Shown piece after piece: positions 40,774-49,786 of a stretch of DNA of 50,111 bases. The notes under the pieces are model-generated. The model was given only the letters and a program-made list of their open reading frames with translations, made no database searches and was not told the DNA's origin. The position numbers and the translations under genes are program-made. This stretch comes from Proteobacteria bacterium UBA2363 (GTDB lineage Bacteria; Pseudomonadota; Gammaproteobacteria; Xanthomonadales; UBA2363). The stretch is from NCBI GenBank assembly GCA_002344355.1, contig DDTN01000050.1:1-50111 (forward strand), given 5' to 3'. Every line of letters starts with the position of its first letter. The stretch's first letter is position 1.

Positions 40774-42504
40774 GTGATCAGCGTGGAACACAGCCTCTAC
40801 GAGCGCTTCCCCCGCCTCGCCGACCCCCGGGCGCGCCTGCTGGTGCGGCCGATGGTCGCCTTCCTGCGCCGCCTGGTCTGCGAGGAGCGGATCAATGCCG
40901 TGCTTGCCTCCGGCCAGGGTCTGGCCGGCTTCGACTTCGTCGAGCACATCCTGCGCGAGCTGCGCTTCACCTACCAGGTGGCGCCCACCGAGCGCGAGAA
41001 CATCCCGGTCGACGGCCGGGTGGTGATCGTCGCCAACCACCCGCTGGGCGCGCTCGACGCGATCGCCCTGCTCGACCTGGTCGGCTCGGTGCGGCGCGAC
41101 GTGCGGATCCTGGCCAACGACGTGCTGATGCAGCTCGAGCCGCTGCGGCCGCTGGTGCTGCCGGTGACCGTGTTCGGCGACGGCGACGGCCCCCGCAGCG
41201 GCGCCCGCGAGGCGTTCCGGGCGCTCGAGCGCGAGCAGGCGCTGGTGGTGTTCCCCGGCGGCGAGGTGTCGCGCATCCGGGTCGGCGGCGTGCGCGACCC
41301 GAAGTGGACCGACGGCTTCCTGCGCCTGGCCCTGCGCACCGGCGCGCCGGTGCTGCCGGTGCATGTCGGCGGCCACAACTCGCCCCTGTTCTACGGCGTC
41401 TCGGTACTGGCCAAGCCCCTGTCGATGCTGATGCTGGCGCGCGAGATGTTCGGCAACGAGAAGTCCCGGATCACCCTCAACATCGGCGAGCTGGTGCCCA
41501 GCCAGGCGCTGCGGGTGCCCGGCCTGCGCCCGGAGCGGGTGGCGGCGCGCATGCGCCACCACGTCTACCGGCTGCCGCGGCGCAAGCCGCCGAAGTTCCA
41601 GACCTCCGGGGCGATCGCCCATCCCGAGCCGCCCCAGGCGGTGCGCGCGGCGCTGGCCCGCGGCGAGCGGCTGGGCGCCACCAGCGACGGCAAGCAGATC
41701 ATCCTGCTCGACCCGCAGCCGGACTGCCCGGCCCTGCGCGAGATCGGCCGCCTGCGCGAGCTGACCTTCCGCCGCGTCGGCGAGGGCACCGGCGGCCGCC
41801 GCGACCTCGACCGCTACGACGCCCACTACCGGCACATCGTGCTCTGGGACGCCGAGGCGGTGCAGCTGGTCGGGGCCTACCGGCTGGGCGAGGGCGCGGC
41901 CCTGCTGTCCCGTCATGGCCTGGATGGCCTGTATTCGCAGTCGCTGTTCGAGTACGCGCCGCAGGCGGCCGGCTTCATCGCCGAGGGCGTCGAGATGGGT
42001 CGCAGCTTCGTGGTGCCGGCCTACTGGGGCAGCCGCAGCCTGGACTACCTGTGGCAGGGCATCGGCGCCTACCTGCGGGCGCGGCCCGACGTCCGCTACC
42101 TGTTCGGCCCGGTCAGCCTGAGCGCCGCCCTGCCGGCGGCGGCACGGGACTGGCTGGTGCACTACCACCGCCACTACTACCCGGATCCGGACCGCCTGGC
42201 GCGCGCCCGCAACCCGCATCGCCTCGATCCGGCCGTCGCGGCCGCCGCGCAGGCGGCCTGGCAGGGCCGCGACGCCCGCGCCGGGCTCGCCGAGCTGAAG
42301 TCGCGCCTGGCCGAACTTAAGGTCACCCTGCCGGTGCTGTATCGCCAGTACGTCGACCTGGTCGAACCCGAGGACGGCGGCGTGCGCTTCCTCGACTTCG
42401 GCATCGACCCCAGCTTCGGCAACTGCGTCGACGGCCTGATCCGCGTCGACCTGGCCTGCCTGAAGCCGGGCAAGCGGGCCCGCTACATCGACCACGGCGC
42501 CTGA
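40774..42504 (+). CDS. olsF: fused acyltransferase / GNAT N-acyltransferase, OlsF-like
   Basis: A 576-residue two-domain protein. The N-terminal half is a PlsC/hemolysin-type lysophospholipid acyltransferase with ANHPLGALD (His89, Asp95) and VVFPGGEVSR. The C-terminal half, from about residue 320, resembles OlsB: LRELTFRRVGEG, DLDRYDAHYRHIVLWD, LVGAYRLGEG and GRSFVVPAYWG. This layout is that of OlsF, which performs both acylations of ornithine-lipid synthesis in Serratia and relatives. Other amino acids (for example glycine) are possible acceptors. The GTG start gives full family length. No pathway partner is needed nearby, and none is seen. Confidence 0.8.
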   Translation: MISVEHSLYERFPRLADPRARLLVRPMVAFLRRLVCEERINAVLASGQGLAGFDFVEHILRELRFTYQVAPTERENIPVDGRVVIVANHPLGALDAIALLDLVGSVRRDVRILANDVLMQLEPLRPLVLPVTVFGDGDGPRSGAREAFRALEREQALVVFPGGEVSRIRVGGVRDPKWTDGFLRLALRTGAPVLPVHVGGHNSPLFYGVSVLAKPLSMLMLAREMFGNEKSRITLNIGELVPSQALRVPGLRPERVAARMRHHVYRLPRRKPPKFQTSGAIAHPEPPQAVRAALARGERLGATSDGKQIILLDPQPDCPALREIGRLRELTFRRVGEGTGGRRDLDRYDAHYRHIVLWDAEAVQLVGAYRLGEGAALLSRHGLDGLYSQSLFEYAPQAAGFIAEGVEMGRSFVVPAYWGSRSLDYLWQGIGAYLRARPDVRYLFGPVSLSAALPAAARDWLVHYHRHYYPDPDRLARARNPHRLDPAVAAAAQAAWQGRDARAGLAELKSRLAELKVTLPVLYRQYVDLVEPEDGGVRFLDFGIDPSFGNCVDGLIRVDLACLKPGKRARYIDHGA

Positions 42505-42782
42505 CGCGCCATTGCCGGACCGGGGCCGGAAAGCGAGGTCCGGCCTCAGGAGAGTCAGGCAAGTCCCTGATTGGAATCGCCCGGCTCAGGTGCTTCGCGT
42601 GCCGGCCCGGGCGTCCCCGTACCTGTCCGTACGGCTGTTAGAAAACTGTCACGGAAACAGGTTAAAATCCTGCTAATGCCGTTGGCGGGTCCGGGGAGGT
42701 TCTCCCGCCCGCGGCGGTCGCGGCCGCCTTCCCGGTGGCCGTTTCCACGGTTCCGTCTCCACTCCCACGAAGGGTGTCCTGC
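42505..42782. other. 278-bp intergenic region before the TonB-dependent receptor
   Basis: It contains a stem GGCCGGA/TCCGGCC with an 8-nt loop at 42524-42545 (20 nt after the upstream stop, no U-tract), an AT-rich promoter patch at 42637-42676, and a GC-rich leader of about 105 nt. GAAGGG before the receptor ATG is the likely Shine-Dalgarno. Confidence 0.45.
42663..42668 (+). promoter_or_regulatory. -10 element TAAAAT for the TonB-dependent receptor
   Basis: TAAAAT matches five of six consensus bases in one of the most AT-rich patches of the window (GTTAGAAAACTGTCACGG precedes). A possible -35 TTAGAA lies at 42638-42643, spaced 19 bp. An ATG 7 nt downstream (42676) opens a frame that overlaps the receptor gene out of frame. 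Confidence 0.5.
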
Positions 42783-45700
42783 ATGTTCCTGCCCAAGAAA
42801 GCCAAGCTTGCCCTGGCCCTGTCGGTGGCCCTGTTCGCCTCCGCCCCGGTCCTCGCGCAGCAGACAACCGCCTCGGTCGGCGGCCGCGTCACCATGGAGA
42901 CCGGCACGCCGGTCGCCGGTGCCGAGGTCACCATCCTGCACGCGCCCTCGGGTACCGTGAGCCGGGCCACCACCGACGCCAGCGGCCGCTACAGCGCGCG
43001 CGGCCTGCGCGTCGGCGGTCCGTACACGATCACCATCGAGAAGGATGGCCAGGTCGAGATCCAGGAGAACGTGTTCCTGGTGCTCAACGAGACGGTGTCC
43101 GTCGACGCGCTGCTGCGCGACGCGACGCAGCTCGCGACCGTGCAGGTCGTCGGGTCCGCCGCCGGCGAGCTGTTCAGCCCCGACAAGTTCGGTGCCGGCA
43201 CCAGCGTCAGCAACGAGCAGATCCAGGCGTTCCCGTCGATCGGCCGCAACATCCAGGACTACGTGCGCCTCGACCCGCGCATCTCGCAGACCGACAAGCA
43301 GCGCGGCGAGATCTCGGTGGGCGGCCAGAACACCCGCTTCAACCGCATCAACATCGACGGCGTCAGCACCAACGACCCGTTCGGCCTGGAGTCGAACAAC
43401 CTGCCGACCCTGCGCCAGCCGGTGTCGATCGACGCCATCGAGGCGATCAGCATCGATGTCGCCAACTACGACGTCACCATCACCGGCGCCACCGGCGGCG
43501 TCATCAATGCGGTCACCAAGTCCGGCACCAACGAGTTCACCGGTTCGGTGTACGGCGTCTACCGCGACAACGACTGGGTCCGCGACAACCCGAACGGCGA
43601 CCCGTTCAACGGCTTCAACGACGAGCAGACCTACGGCTTCACCCTGGGCGGCCCGATCATCCAGGACACCCTGTTCTTCTTCCTGAACTACGAGCGCTTC
43701 AAGCGCTCCGCGCCGGGCCCGGCGTTCGGTCCGGCCGGCTCCGGGGCCGCCACGGAGGTCAACATCACCCAGGCGCAGATCGACGAGATCACCAGCATCG
43801 CCCGCAACGTCTGGGGCATGGAGGTCGGCTCGCTGGCCGGGTCCGACGAGCTGGAGACCGACGTCGAGGAGTACGCGGCCAAGATCGACTGGAACATCAA
43901 CGACGCGCACCGCGCCTCCTACCGTTACAGCAAGACCGAGCAGGTCGAGGCGATCCTGCCCGGCTTCAGCCGCACCAACCTGTCGCTGAGCTCGTACTGG
44001 TACAACCAGAACAAGACCTTCGAGAGCCACGTCGTGCAGCTGTTCAGCGACTGGAACTCGGTGTTCTCGACCGAGATCAAGGCCTCCTACCGCGACTACT
44101 CGGCGATCGCCCAGCCGCTGTCGCGGCTGCCGCAGGTCCGCGTGCAGGTCGGCGGCTCGGCCCTGTTCCTCGGCACCGAGCAGTTCCGCCACGCCAACAT
44201 CCTCGAGACCACCGAGAAGAACCTGTTCGCGGCCGGCAACCTGTACCTGGGCGACCACCAGATCAAGTTCGGCTTCGACTGGACCGAGAACGACATCTTC
44301 AACCTGTTCGGCCGCGACATCAACGGCGTCTACAACTTCGCCAGCATCGCCGATTTCGCCGCGGGCACGCCGAGCGGCAGCGGCACGGTCTACTCCTACC
44401 GCGAGGCGGCCAACGGCGACCTCAACAGCATCGCCGCCGACTGGACCCTGAAGAACCGCGGCCTGTTCATCCAGGACAACTGGTTCCTGACCGACAACCT
44501 GACCGTGCTGTACGGCGTCCGCGTCGACACGCCGATCGTCGACGACAAGCCGCCGTTCAACCAGCGCATCTTCGACCTGTACGGCCTGGACAACACCGAG
44601 ACCATCGACGGCAACACCCTGGTGCAGCCGCGCTTCGGCTTCAACTACAGCTTCAACACCGAGCGTCCGACCCAGCTGCGCGGCGGCTTCGGCCTGTTCC
44701 AGGGCGCCGCGGCCAACGTCTGGCTGAGCAATCCGTTCTCGAACAACGGCCTGACCATTCGCGCCTACGAGGCGAACGCCGCCGGTGCGCCGCCGTTCAA
44801 TCCGGATCCGGACAGCCAGCCGACCGTCGGCAACGCGCCGCGAGCCGCCGTCGACCTGGTCGACGGCAACCTCGAGCAGCCCTCGGCCTGGAAGATCAAC
44901 CTGGCGTTCGACCACGAACTGCCCTGGTGGGGCATGGTCGCCTCGGCCGAGGCGATCTGGACCCGTACCCAGACCGGCCTTTACTACGAGCGTCTCGACC
45001 TCGGCACCGCGACCCGGATCGGCCCGGATGGCCGCACCATGTTCTACAACACGAATGGCTACAATCCGGACCGCTGGGGCTACAACGCCTCCGGCTCGTT
45101 CGTCGGCAGCAGCGTGACGCCGCGCTTCAACCGGCCGTCGGACATCGGCGACGTGACCTACGCGCGCGCCACCGGCAAGGGCGAGGGCGAGCAGTACACG
45201 CTCAGCCTGACCAAGCCGATGGCGGCCGAGGACAACTGGTTCTGGCAGGTCGCCTACACCTACACCGACGCCACCGAGGTCAACCCGCTGACCAGCTCCC
45301 AGGCGACCTCGAACTGGAACAACAACGCGATCTTCCAGGCCAACGAGGAACTGGCGCGGCGCAGCAACTATGTGGTCCGCGACCGCTTCAGCGCGGCGCT
45401 GAGCTACAAGACCTTCCTGTTCGGCGAGAACAAGACCGAGGTCTCGATGTTCTACGAGGGTCGCCGCGGCAAGCCGTACAGCTGGACCTTCCTGAACGAC
45501 GCCAATGGCGACAGCCGCGTCAACGACCTGTTCTACGTTCCGTTCGGCCCGGGCGACGTGCTGTTCGCCGGCGGTCCCGAGGAAGAGGCGGCGTTCTTCG
45601 CCTACCTGAACCAGACCCCGGAGCTGGCCCGGTTCGCCGGCCAGGTGGCGCCGCGCAACTCCGAGTTCAACCCCTGGGTCAACACCGTGGACCTGCGCAT

Positions 45701-45986
45701 CAGCCAGGAGCTGCCCGGCTTCTTCCGCGGCAACAAGGCGGAGATCTGGCTGGACATCCTCAATGTCGGCAACCTGATCAACAAGGACTGGGGCCGCACC
45801 GAGGAGATCGGCTTCCCGTCGATGCGCGGCGTCGCCTACTACGCGGGCATCGATCCGGCGACCGGCAAGTACGTGTACCGGTTCACCGACCCGAGCGGCG
45901 GCAACCGGGTCGACCAGACCCAGCTGCGCGACGGTGCCGGCGAGTCGCGCTGGGCTGCGCAGATCGGCTTCCGCTACCGGTTCTGA
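42783..45986 (+). CDS. Oar-like TonB-dependent outer-membrane receptor
   Basis: A 1067-residue outer-membrane protein. The signal peptide ends at VLA|Q (25/26). Residues ~28-110 form a carboxypeptidase-regulatory-like domain (SVGGRVTMETGTPVAGAEVTI, TDASGRYSARGL). A plug follows (GRNIQDYVRLDPRI, NRINIDGVSTND, VDVANYDVTITGATGGVINAVTK region), then a long beta-barrel ending in the aromatic C-terminus FRYRF. This matches the Oar / OmpA-related receptors of Xanthomonadales and Myxococcus, which often import large or protein-derived substrates. Substrate unknown. Codon usage is highly uniform, suggesting strong expression, and a strong terminator follows. Confidence 0.92.
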   Translation: MFLPKKAKLALALSVALFASAPVLAQQTTASVGGRVTMETGTPVAGAEVTILHAPSGTVSRATTDASGRYSARGLRVGGPYTITIEKDGQVEIQENVFLVLNETVSVDALLRDATQLATVQVVGSAAGELFSPDKFGAGTSVSNEQIQAFPSIGRNIQDYVRLDPRISQTDKQRGEISVGGQNTRFNRINIDGVSTNDPFGLESNNLPTLRQPVSIDAIEAISIDVANYDVTITGATGGVINAVTKSGTNEFTGSVYGVYRDNDWVRDNPNGDPFNGFNDEQTYGFTLGGPIIQDTLFFFLNYERFKRSAPGPAFGPAGSGAATEVNITQAQIDEITSIARNVWGMEVGSLAGSDELETDVEEYAAKIDWNINDAHRASYRYSKTEQVEAILPGFSRTNLSLSSYWYNQNKTFESHVVQLFSDWNSVFSTEIKASYRDYSAIAQPLSRLPQVRVQVGGSALFLGTEQFRHANILETTEKNLFAAGNLYLGDHQIKFGFDWTENDIFNLFGRDINGVYNFASIADFAAGTPSGSGTVYSYREAANGDLNSIAADWTLKNRGLFIQDNWFLTDNLTVLYGVRVDTPIVDDKPPFNQRIFDLYGLDNTETIDGNTLVQPRFGFNYSFNTERPTQLRGGFGLFQGAAANVWLSNPFSNNGLTIRAYEANAAGAPPFNPDPDSQPTVGNAPRAAVDLVDGNLEQPSAWKINLAFDHELPWWGMVASAEAIWTRTQTGLYYERLDLGTATRIGPDGRTMFYNTNGYNPDRWGYNASGSFVGSSVTPRFNRPSDIGDVTYARATGKGEGEQYTLSLTKPMAAEDNWFWQVAYTYTDATEVNPLTSSQATSNWNNNAIFQANEELARRSNYVVRDRFSAALSYKTFLFGENKTEVSMFYEGRRGKPYSWTFLNDANGDSRVNDLFYVPFGPGDVLFAGGPEEEAAFFAYLNQTPELARFAGQVAPRNSEFNPWVNTVDLRISQELPGFFRGNKAEIWLDILNVGNLINKDWGRTEEIGFPSMRGVAYYAGIDPATGKYVYRFTDPSGGNRVDQTQLRDGAGESRWAAQIGFRYRF

Positions 45987-46036
45987 CGGCGGTGTCGACC
46001 GGCCGCGGGCGCAACCGCCCGCGGCACGCAGCACAG

Positions 46037-46063
46037 GGGCCGGCAGTCATGCCGGCCCTTTTT
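46037..46063 (+). terminator. rho-independent terminator after the TonB-dependent receptor gene
   Basis: A perfect 9-bp stem GGGCCGGCA/TGCCGGCCC with loop GTCA is followed directly by TTTTT. It lies 50 nt after the receptor stop. It is the only textbook U-tract terminator I found in the window. Confidence 0.92.
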
Positions 46064-46161
46064 CGTGGCCGCCATCCGGGGCGGACGCGCAGCCTTGTCG
46101 GCGCGCCGGGCGGCCCGTAGGATGGGCGGCCTTTTTCCGCGACCAGACAAGGAGTGCAGGG

Positions 46162-47538
46162 ATGGCCCTGCTGCCCACCGTTGATGCCACCATCGTGCCG
46201 CGCGGCGGCCTCGACATGCTGTCGCGCCAGGAGGTCGCGCGCCTGCGCGACGCCAGCCGCACCGGCCTGCACGAGCTGCTGCGCCGCTGCGCGCTGGCGG
46301 TGATGACCTCCGGCGGGGTCGGCGACGACGCCCGCGCCCTGCTCGAGTGCTACCACGACTTCGACATCGAGGTCCTGCAGCGCGACCGCGGCGTGCAGCT
46401 GCGCCTGAGCAACGCCCCGGCGATCGCCTTCGTCGACGGCCGGATCGTCCGCGGCGTCGCCGAGCTGCTCAGCGCGGTGGTGCGCGACATCGTGCATATG
46501 GCCATGGAGATCCAGGAGAACCCGCAGTTCGACCTGGCGTCCTCGCCCGGCCTCACCAACGCCGTGTTCGAGCTGCTGCGCAACGCCGGCGTGATGCGCA
46601 CCGGCGTCGAGCCGAACCTGGTGGTGTGCTGGGGCGGCCACTCGATCTCGCGCCAGGAATACGATTACGACAAGGCGGTCGGCTACCACCTGGGACTGCG
46701 CGGACTGGACATCTGCACCGGCTGCGGCGCCGGCGCGATGAAAGCGCCGATGAAGGGCGCCGCGGTCGGCCACCAGAAGCAGCGCATCGGCAACGCCCGC
46801 TACATCGGCATCACCGAGCCCGGCATCATCGCCGCCGAGTCGCCCAACGCCATGGTCAACAACCTGGTGATCATGCCGGACATCGAGAAGCGCCTGGAGG
46901 CCTTCGTCCGGCTCGGCCACGGCATCATCGTGTTTCCCGGGGGCGTCGGCACCGCCGAGGAAATCCTCTACCTGCTCGGCATCCTGCTGCACCCGGACAA
47001 CGAGGGCGTGCCGTTCCCCCTGGTGTTCGCCGGTCCGGCGCAGTCGGCCGCCTACTTCGAGCAGATCGACCGGTTCCTGCGCCTGGCGCTCGGCGACGCG
47101 GTCGCGCAGCGCTACCAGATCATCATCGACGACCCCGCCCGGACCGCGCGGGCGGTCGAGCAGGGCATCCGCAAGGTCCGCGACTACCGCATCGCCAAGC
47201 AGGACGCCTTCTTCTTCAACTGGCGCCTGGCCATCCCCGAGGACTTCCAGCACCCGTTCGTGCCCAGCCACGAGGCGATGGCCGGCCTGCGCCTGCATCG
47301 CGACCGCGAGAAGCACCTGCTGGCGGCCGACCTGCGCCGCGCCTTCTCGGGCATCGTCGCCGGCAACGTCAAGGTCGAGGGCATCCAGGCGATCGAGCGG
47401 CACGGCAAGTTCGAGATCACCGGCGACGCCGAGCTGATGGCGGCGATGGACGCCATGCTCGCCGACTTCGTCGCCCAGCACCGGATGAAGCTGCCCGGCG
47501 GCAAGGCCTACGAGCCGACCTACCGGCTGGTCTGGTAG
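46162..47538 (+). CDS. ppnN: nucleotide 5'-monophosphate nucleosidase PpnN (LOG family)
   Basis: A 458-residue LOG-family nucleosidase that splits nucleoside monophosphates into base and ribose-5-phosphate, and in E. coli is stimulated by (p)ppGpp. The LOG core carries VVCWGGHSI, CTGCGAGAMKAPMKGA and VFPGGVGTAEEILYLLGILL (PGGxGTxxE). N- and C-terminal extensions (VDATIVPRGGLDMLS; GGKAYEPTYRLVW) are those of PpnN rather than short LOG proteins. The start at 46162 has AAGGAG upstream. The frame upstream to 45934 is not PpnN. Confidence 0.95.
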   Translation: MALLPTVDATIVPRGGLDMLSRQEVARLRDASRTGLHELLRRCALAVMTSGGVGDDARALLECYHDFDIEVLQRDRGVQLRLSNAPAIAFVDGRIVRGVAELLSAVVRDIVHMAMEIQENPQFDLASSPGLTNAVFELLRNAGVMRTGVEPNLVVCWGGHSISRQEYDYDKAVGYHLGLRGLDICTGCGAGAMKAPMKGAAVGHQKQRIGNARYIGITEPGIIAAESPNAMVNNLVIMPDIEKRLEAFVRLGHGIIVFPGGVGTAEEILYLLGILLHPDNEGVPFPLVFAGPAQSAAYFEQIDRFLRLALGDAVAQRYQIIIDDPARTARAVEQGIRKVRDYRIAKQDAFFFNWRLAIPEDFQHPFVPSHEAMAGLRLHRDREKHLLAADLRRAFSGIVAGNVKVEGIQAIERHGKFEITGDAELMAAMDAMLADFVAQHRMKLPGGKAYEPTYRLVW

Positions 47539-47586
47539 CGGCGCGGCGGCGCGCCGCAAGCCGCCCGCCGGCGCGCGGCGCGGTCG

Positions 47587-47607
47587 CCGCGGGCCGGGCG
47601 CCCGCGG
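47587..47607. other. GC-only stem-loop between convergent ppnN and lpxH
   Basis: CCGCGGGC, a 5-nt loop, GCCCGCGG: a perfect 8-bp stem in the 160-bp convergent gap. No T-tract on either side, so any terminator role would be rho-dependent or absent. Confidence 0.35.
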
Positions 47608-47698
47608 CCGCGCCACCGGCGATGCCGGGGACAGGCGGCGCCGCAGGGTGTCGGGCGGACCCCGGGTGAGCGGCCGCCGGGCCGCGCGCAGGGCAGGG

Positions 47699-48433
47699 TC
47701 AGGCGGACGCGTGGTCGATCCGCGCCAGGCGCATCCGGCCGTCGTCGTCGACCTGCAGGACGGTGCCCTGGTCGTACCAGTCGCCGAGGACGATGCGCCG
47801 GCACGGCCGGCCGTCGACCTCGTCGTGGTGGACGGCGGGACGATGCGTGTGGCCGTGGATCAGCAGGTCCACGTCGTGCCGGCGGAACGCGTCGGCGACC
47901 GCCCCGGCGTTGACGTCCATGATCGTCTCGCCGGCGCCGGCGGTGTGGGCGCGGCTGCCTTCCCGCGCCCGCGCGGCGAAGGCGCGGCGCACCGCCAGGG
48001 GTTGCGCCAGCATTCCCGCCAGCCAGGCCGGGTCGCGCACCTGGGCGCGGAACGCCTGGTAGGCGGTGTCGTCGGTGCACAGGGTGTCGCCATGCATGAG
48101 CAGGGCGGGCGCCCCGGCCAGGTCGATCACGGCCGGATCCCCGAGCAGCTCCATGCCGGCGCGTTCGGCATAGGCCGGACCCAGGGCGAAGTCGCGGTTG
48201 CCGGCCATGAAGGCGATCCGGACGCCGCGCTCGGCCAGGACCCGCAATGCCCGCGCGACCCGTGCCGGCAGCTCGGCGTCGTCGTCGTCGCCGATCCAGG
48301 ACTCGAACAGGTCGCCGAGGATGTAGAGCCGCCGGAGCTCGTCCGGGAGGCTGGCGAGGAACGCCTCGAAGGCCGCCGTGCGCGCCGGCTCGGCTTCGTC
48401 CAGGTGCAGGTCGGAGATGAATACGCAGGTCAT
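47699..48433 (-). CDS. lpxH: UDP-2,3-diacylglucosamine diphosphatase LpxH
   Basis: A 244-residue metallophosphoesterase of lipid A synthesis that cleaves UDP-2,3-diacylglucosamine to lipid X and UMP at the inner membrane. Metal motifs are SDLHLD (Asp8, His10), GDLFE (Asp41), GNRD (Asn79), HGD (His114) and GHTHRP. The start at 48433 (MTCVFISDLHL) is preferred over an upstream ATG at 48460. It lies downstream of the cyclophilin gene on the same strand. Confidence 0.97.
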   Translation of the reverse strand: MTCVFISDLHLDEAEPARTAAFEAFLASLPDELRRLYILGDLFESWIGDDDDAELPARVARALRVLAERGVRIAFMAGNRDFALGPAYAERAGMELLGDPAVIDLAGAPALLMHGDTLCTDDTAYQAFRAQVRDPAWLAGMLAQPLAVRRAFAARAREGSRAHTAGAGETIMDVNAGAVADAFRRHDVDLLIHGHTHRPAVHHDEVDGRPCRRIVLGDWYDQGTVLQVDDDGRMRLARIDHASA

Positions 48434-48479
48434 CGCGGCGTCCGGGTCCGGCGGCCGCAACGGCCGCGACCGGTGAATC

Positions 48480-48504
48480 GGGCCGGCGCGCAGGGCGCCG
48501 GCCC
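48480..48504 (-). terminator. stem-loop after the cyclophilin gene
   Basis: A perfect 10-bp stem GGGCCGGCGC/GCGCCGGCCC with a 5-nt loop begins 8 nt after the cyclophilin stop on the minus strand. There is no U-tract (GATTCACC follows), so it may only protect the mRNA end or cause pausing. Confidence 0.45.
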
Positions 48505-48512
48505 GCAGGGTC

Positions 48513-49112
48513 TCACTCGCCGGCGTCGGTCCCGGCCTGGGCGCCGACCAGCTCGGCCTTCTCGATCACCACCGGCTCCACCGGGAGGTTCTCCATCATG
48601 CCCTGCTGGCGCGTCGGCACCGCCTTGATGGCGTCGACCACGTCCATGCCGGACACGACCTTGCCGAACACCGCATAGCCCCAGCTGCGGGAATCGGTGG
48701 TGGCGATATGGTCGAGCGCGGGGTTGTCGACCACGTTGATGAAGAACTGCGCGGTCGCCGAGTGCGGGTCGGCGGTGCGCGCCATCGCCAGGGTGCCGCG
48801 GGTGTTCTTCAGGCCGTTCGGCGCCTCGTTCATGATCGCGGCGCGGGTGCCCTTGCCGGTCAGCTCGGCGGTGTAGCCGCCGCCCTGGATCATGAAGTTG
48901 TCGATGACCCGGTGGAAGATGGTGCCGTCGTAGTGGCCGGCGCGCACGTACTGCACGAAGTTGGCCACCGTCTTCGGCGCCTTCCCGGCGTCGAGCTCGA
49001 CGACGATGTCGCCGGCGCTGGTGGCCAGGCGCACGGTCTGCGCCAGCGCGGGCACCGCCAGGACCAGCGACACGGCGCAGGCGGCGGCCAGGGCAAGGGG
49101 GCGTGCGGTCAA
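48513..49112 (-). CDS. periplasmic cyclophilin-type peptidyl-prolyl isomerase
   Basis: A 199-residue PpiA/PpiB-like proline isomerase with a signal peptide (LALAAACAVSLVLAVPALAQ). Cyclophilin signatures are YDGTIFHRVIDNFMIQGGGY, LAMARTADPHSATAQFFINV and GYAVFGKVVSGMDVVD. It is therefore likely a periplasmic folding helper. The best start is TTG at 49112, with GGAGGA 7 nt upstream and the signal peptide in frame; no ATG or suitable GTG gives a complete signal. The TPR gene ends 40 bp upstream, and lpxH follows. Confidence 0.9.
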   Translation of the reverse strand: MTARPLALAAACAVSLVLAVPALAQTVRLATSAGDIVVELDAGKAPKTVANFVQYVRAGHYDGTIFHRVIDNFMIQGGGYTAELTGKGTRAAIMNEAPNGLKNTRGTLAMARTADPHSATAQFFINVVDNPALDHIATTDSRSWGYAVFGKVVSGMDVVDAIKAVPTRQQGMMENLPVEPVVIEKAELVGAQAGTDAGE

Positions 49113-49152
49113 GCGATGTCCTCCAGCGGGTTTCGAAGACGGGCGCTGCAGT

Positions 49153-49674
49153 CTAGCGGGCCGCCAGCGGCCTTGAGGCCAGCAGGGCGCGGGCGCCTTC
49201 CAGCGTGCGCTGCAGCGCCGGCTCCAGCGGGCCCGTGGCGGCGGCCTGTTCCCAGGCCTGGACCGCCAGCATCAGGTGCACGTGGCCCAGGTTCTGGCGC
49301 GCCAGGCGGTGCGTGGGGTCGTTGCGCAACGCGGTCTCCAGCGCGACGCGGGCCGCTTCCAGGCGGCCGGCACGCGCATGCAGCAGCGCGATGTTGTTCT
49401 GCGGGTCCGGCAGTTCCGGGAATTCCTGCGCCAGGGCCTGGAAGCGGGCCATGGCCTCGTCGTCGCGCTGCAGGTCCATCAGCACCACGCCGACGAGGAA
49501 ACGCGCCTGGGCGTCGCCCGGGTTGGCCGCGACCTGGCGCTCGGCCCACTGCAGGCGTGCCTCCAGCGCCGCCGGGGTCGGCGCGTCGCTGCCGCCCTGT
49601 GCCCACGCGACGACGACGGTCGCGGCCAGCAGCAGCGGGGCCAGCAGGCGCGGCAGGGAGCGGCAGGGCGGCAT
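49153..49674 (-). CDS. exported tetratricopeptide-repeat protein
   Basis: A 173-residue protein with a signal peptide (LLAPLLLAATVVVAWAQ) and TPR-type helical repeats from about residue 35 to 140: NPGDAQARFLVGVVLMDLQRDDEAMARFQAL, then LPDPQNNIALLHARAGRLEAARVALE. Probably a periplasmic scaffold. It is upstream of the cyclophilin gene and divergent from cysS, an arrangement seen in Xanthomonadaceae. No specific function can be assigned. Confidence 0.85.
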   Translation of the reverse strand: MPPCRSLPRLLAPLLLAATVVVAWAQGGSDAPTPAALEARLQWAERQVAANPGDAQARFLVGVVLMDLQRDDEAMARFQALAQEFPELPDPQNNIALLHARAGRLEAARVALETALRNDPTHRLARQNLGHVHLMLAVQAWEQAAATGPLEPALQRTLEGARALLASRPLAAR

Positions 49675-49714
49675 CGGGCGGAGCGTTCGGGGCGGCGCGC
49701 GCGGCTGTGCGGGA

Positions 49715-49750
49715 GAGGGCGCGAGGGAGGGCGCGAAAGAGGGCGCGCAG
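49715..49750. repeat. three tandem 12-bp units upstream of cysS
   Basis: Units starting at 49715, 49727 and 49739 read GAGGGCGCGAGG, GAGGGCGCGAAA and GAGGGCGCGCAG. The first nine bases are identical in all three. They lie in the divergent TPR/cysS region, 37 bp before the -10-like TATACT. Confidence 0.75.
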
Positions 49751-49786
49751 GCGTGCGCGGAACGGAGGTGCGCACAGGTGCGCCGC

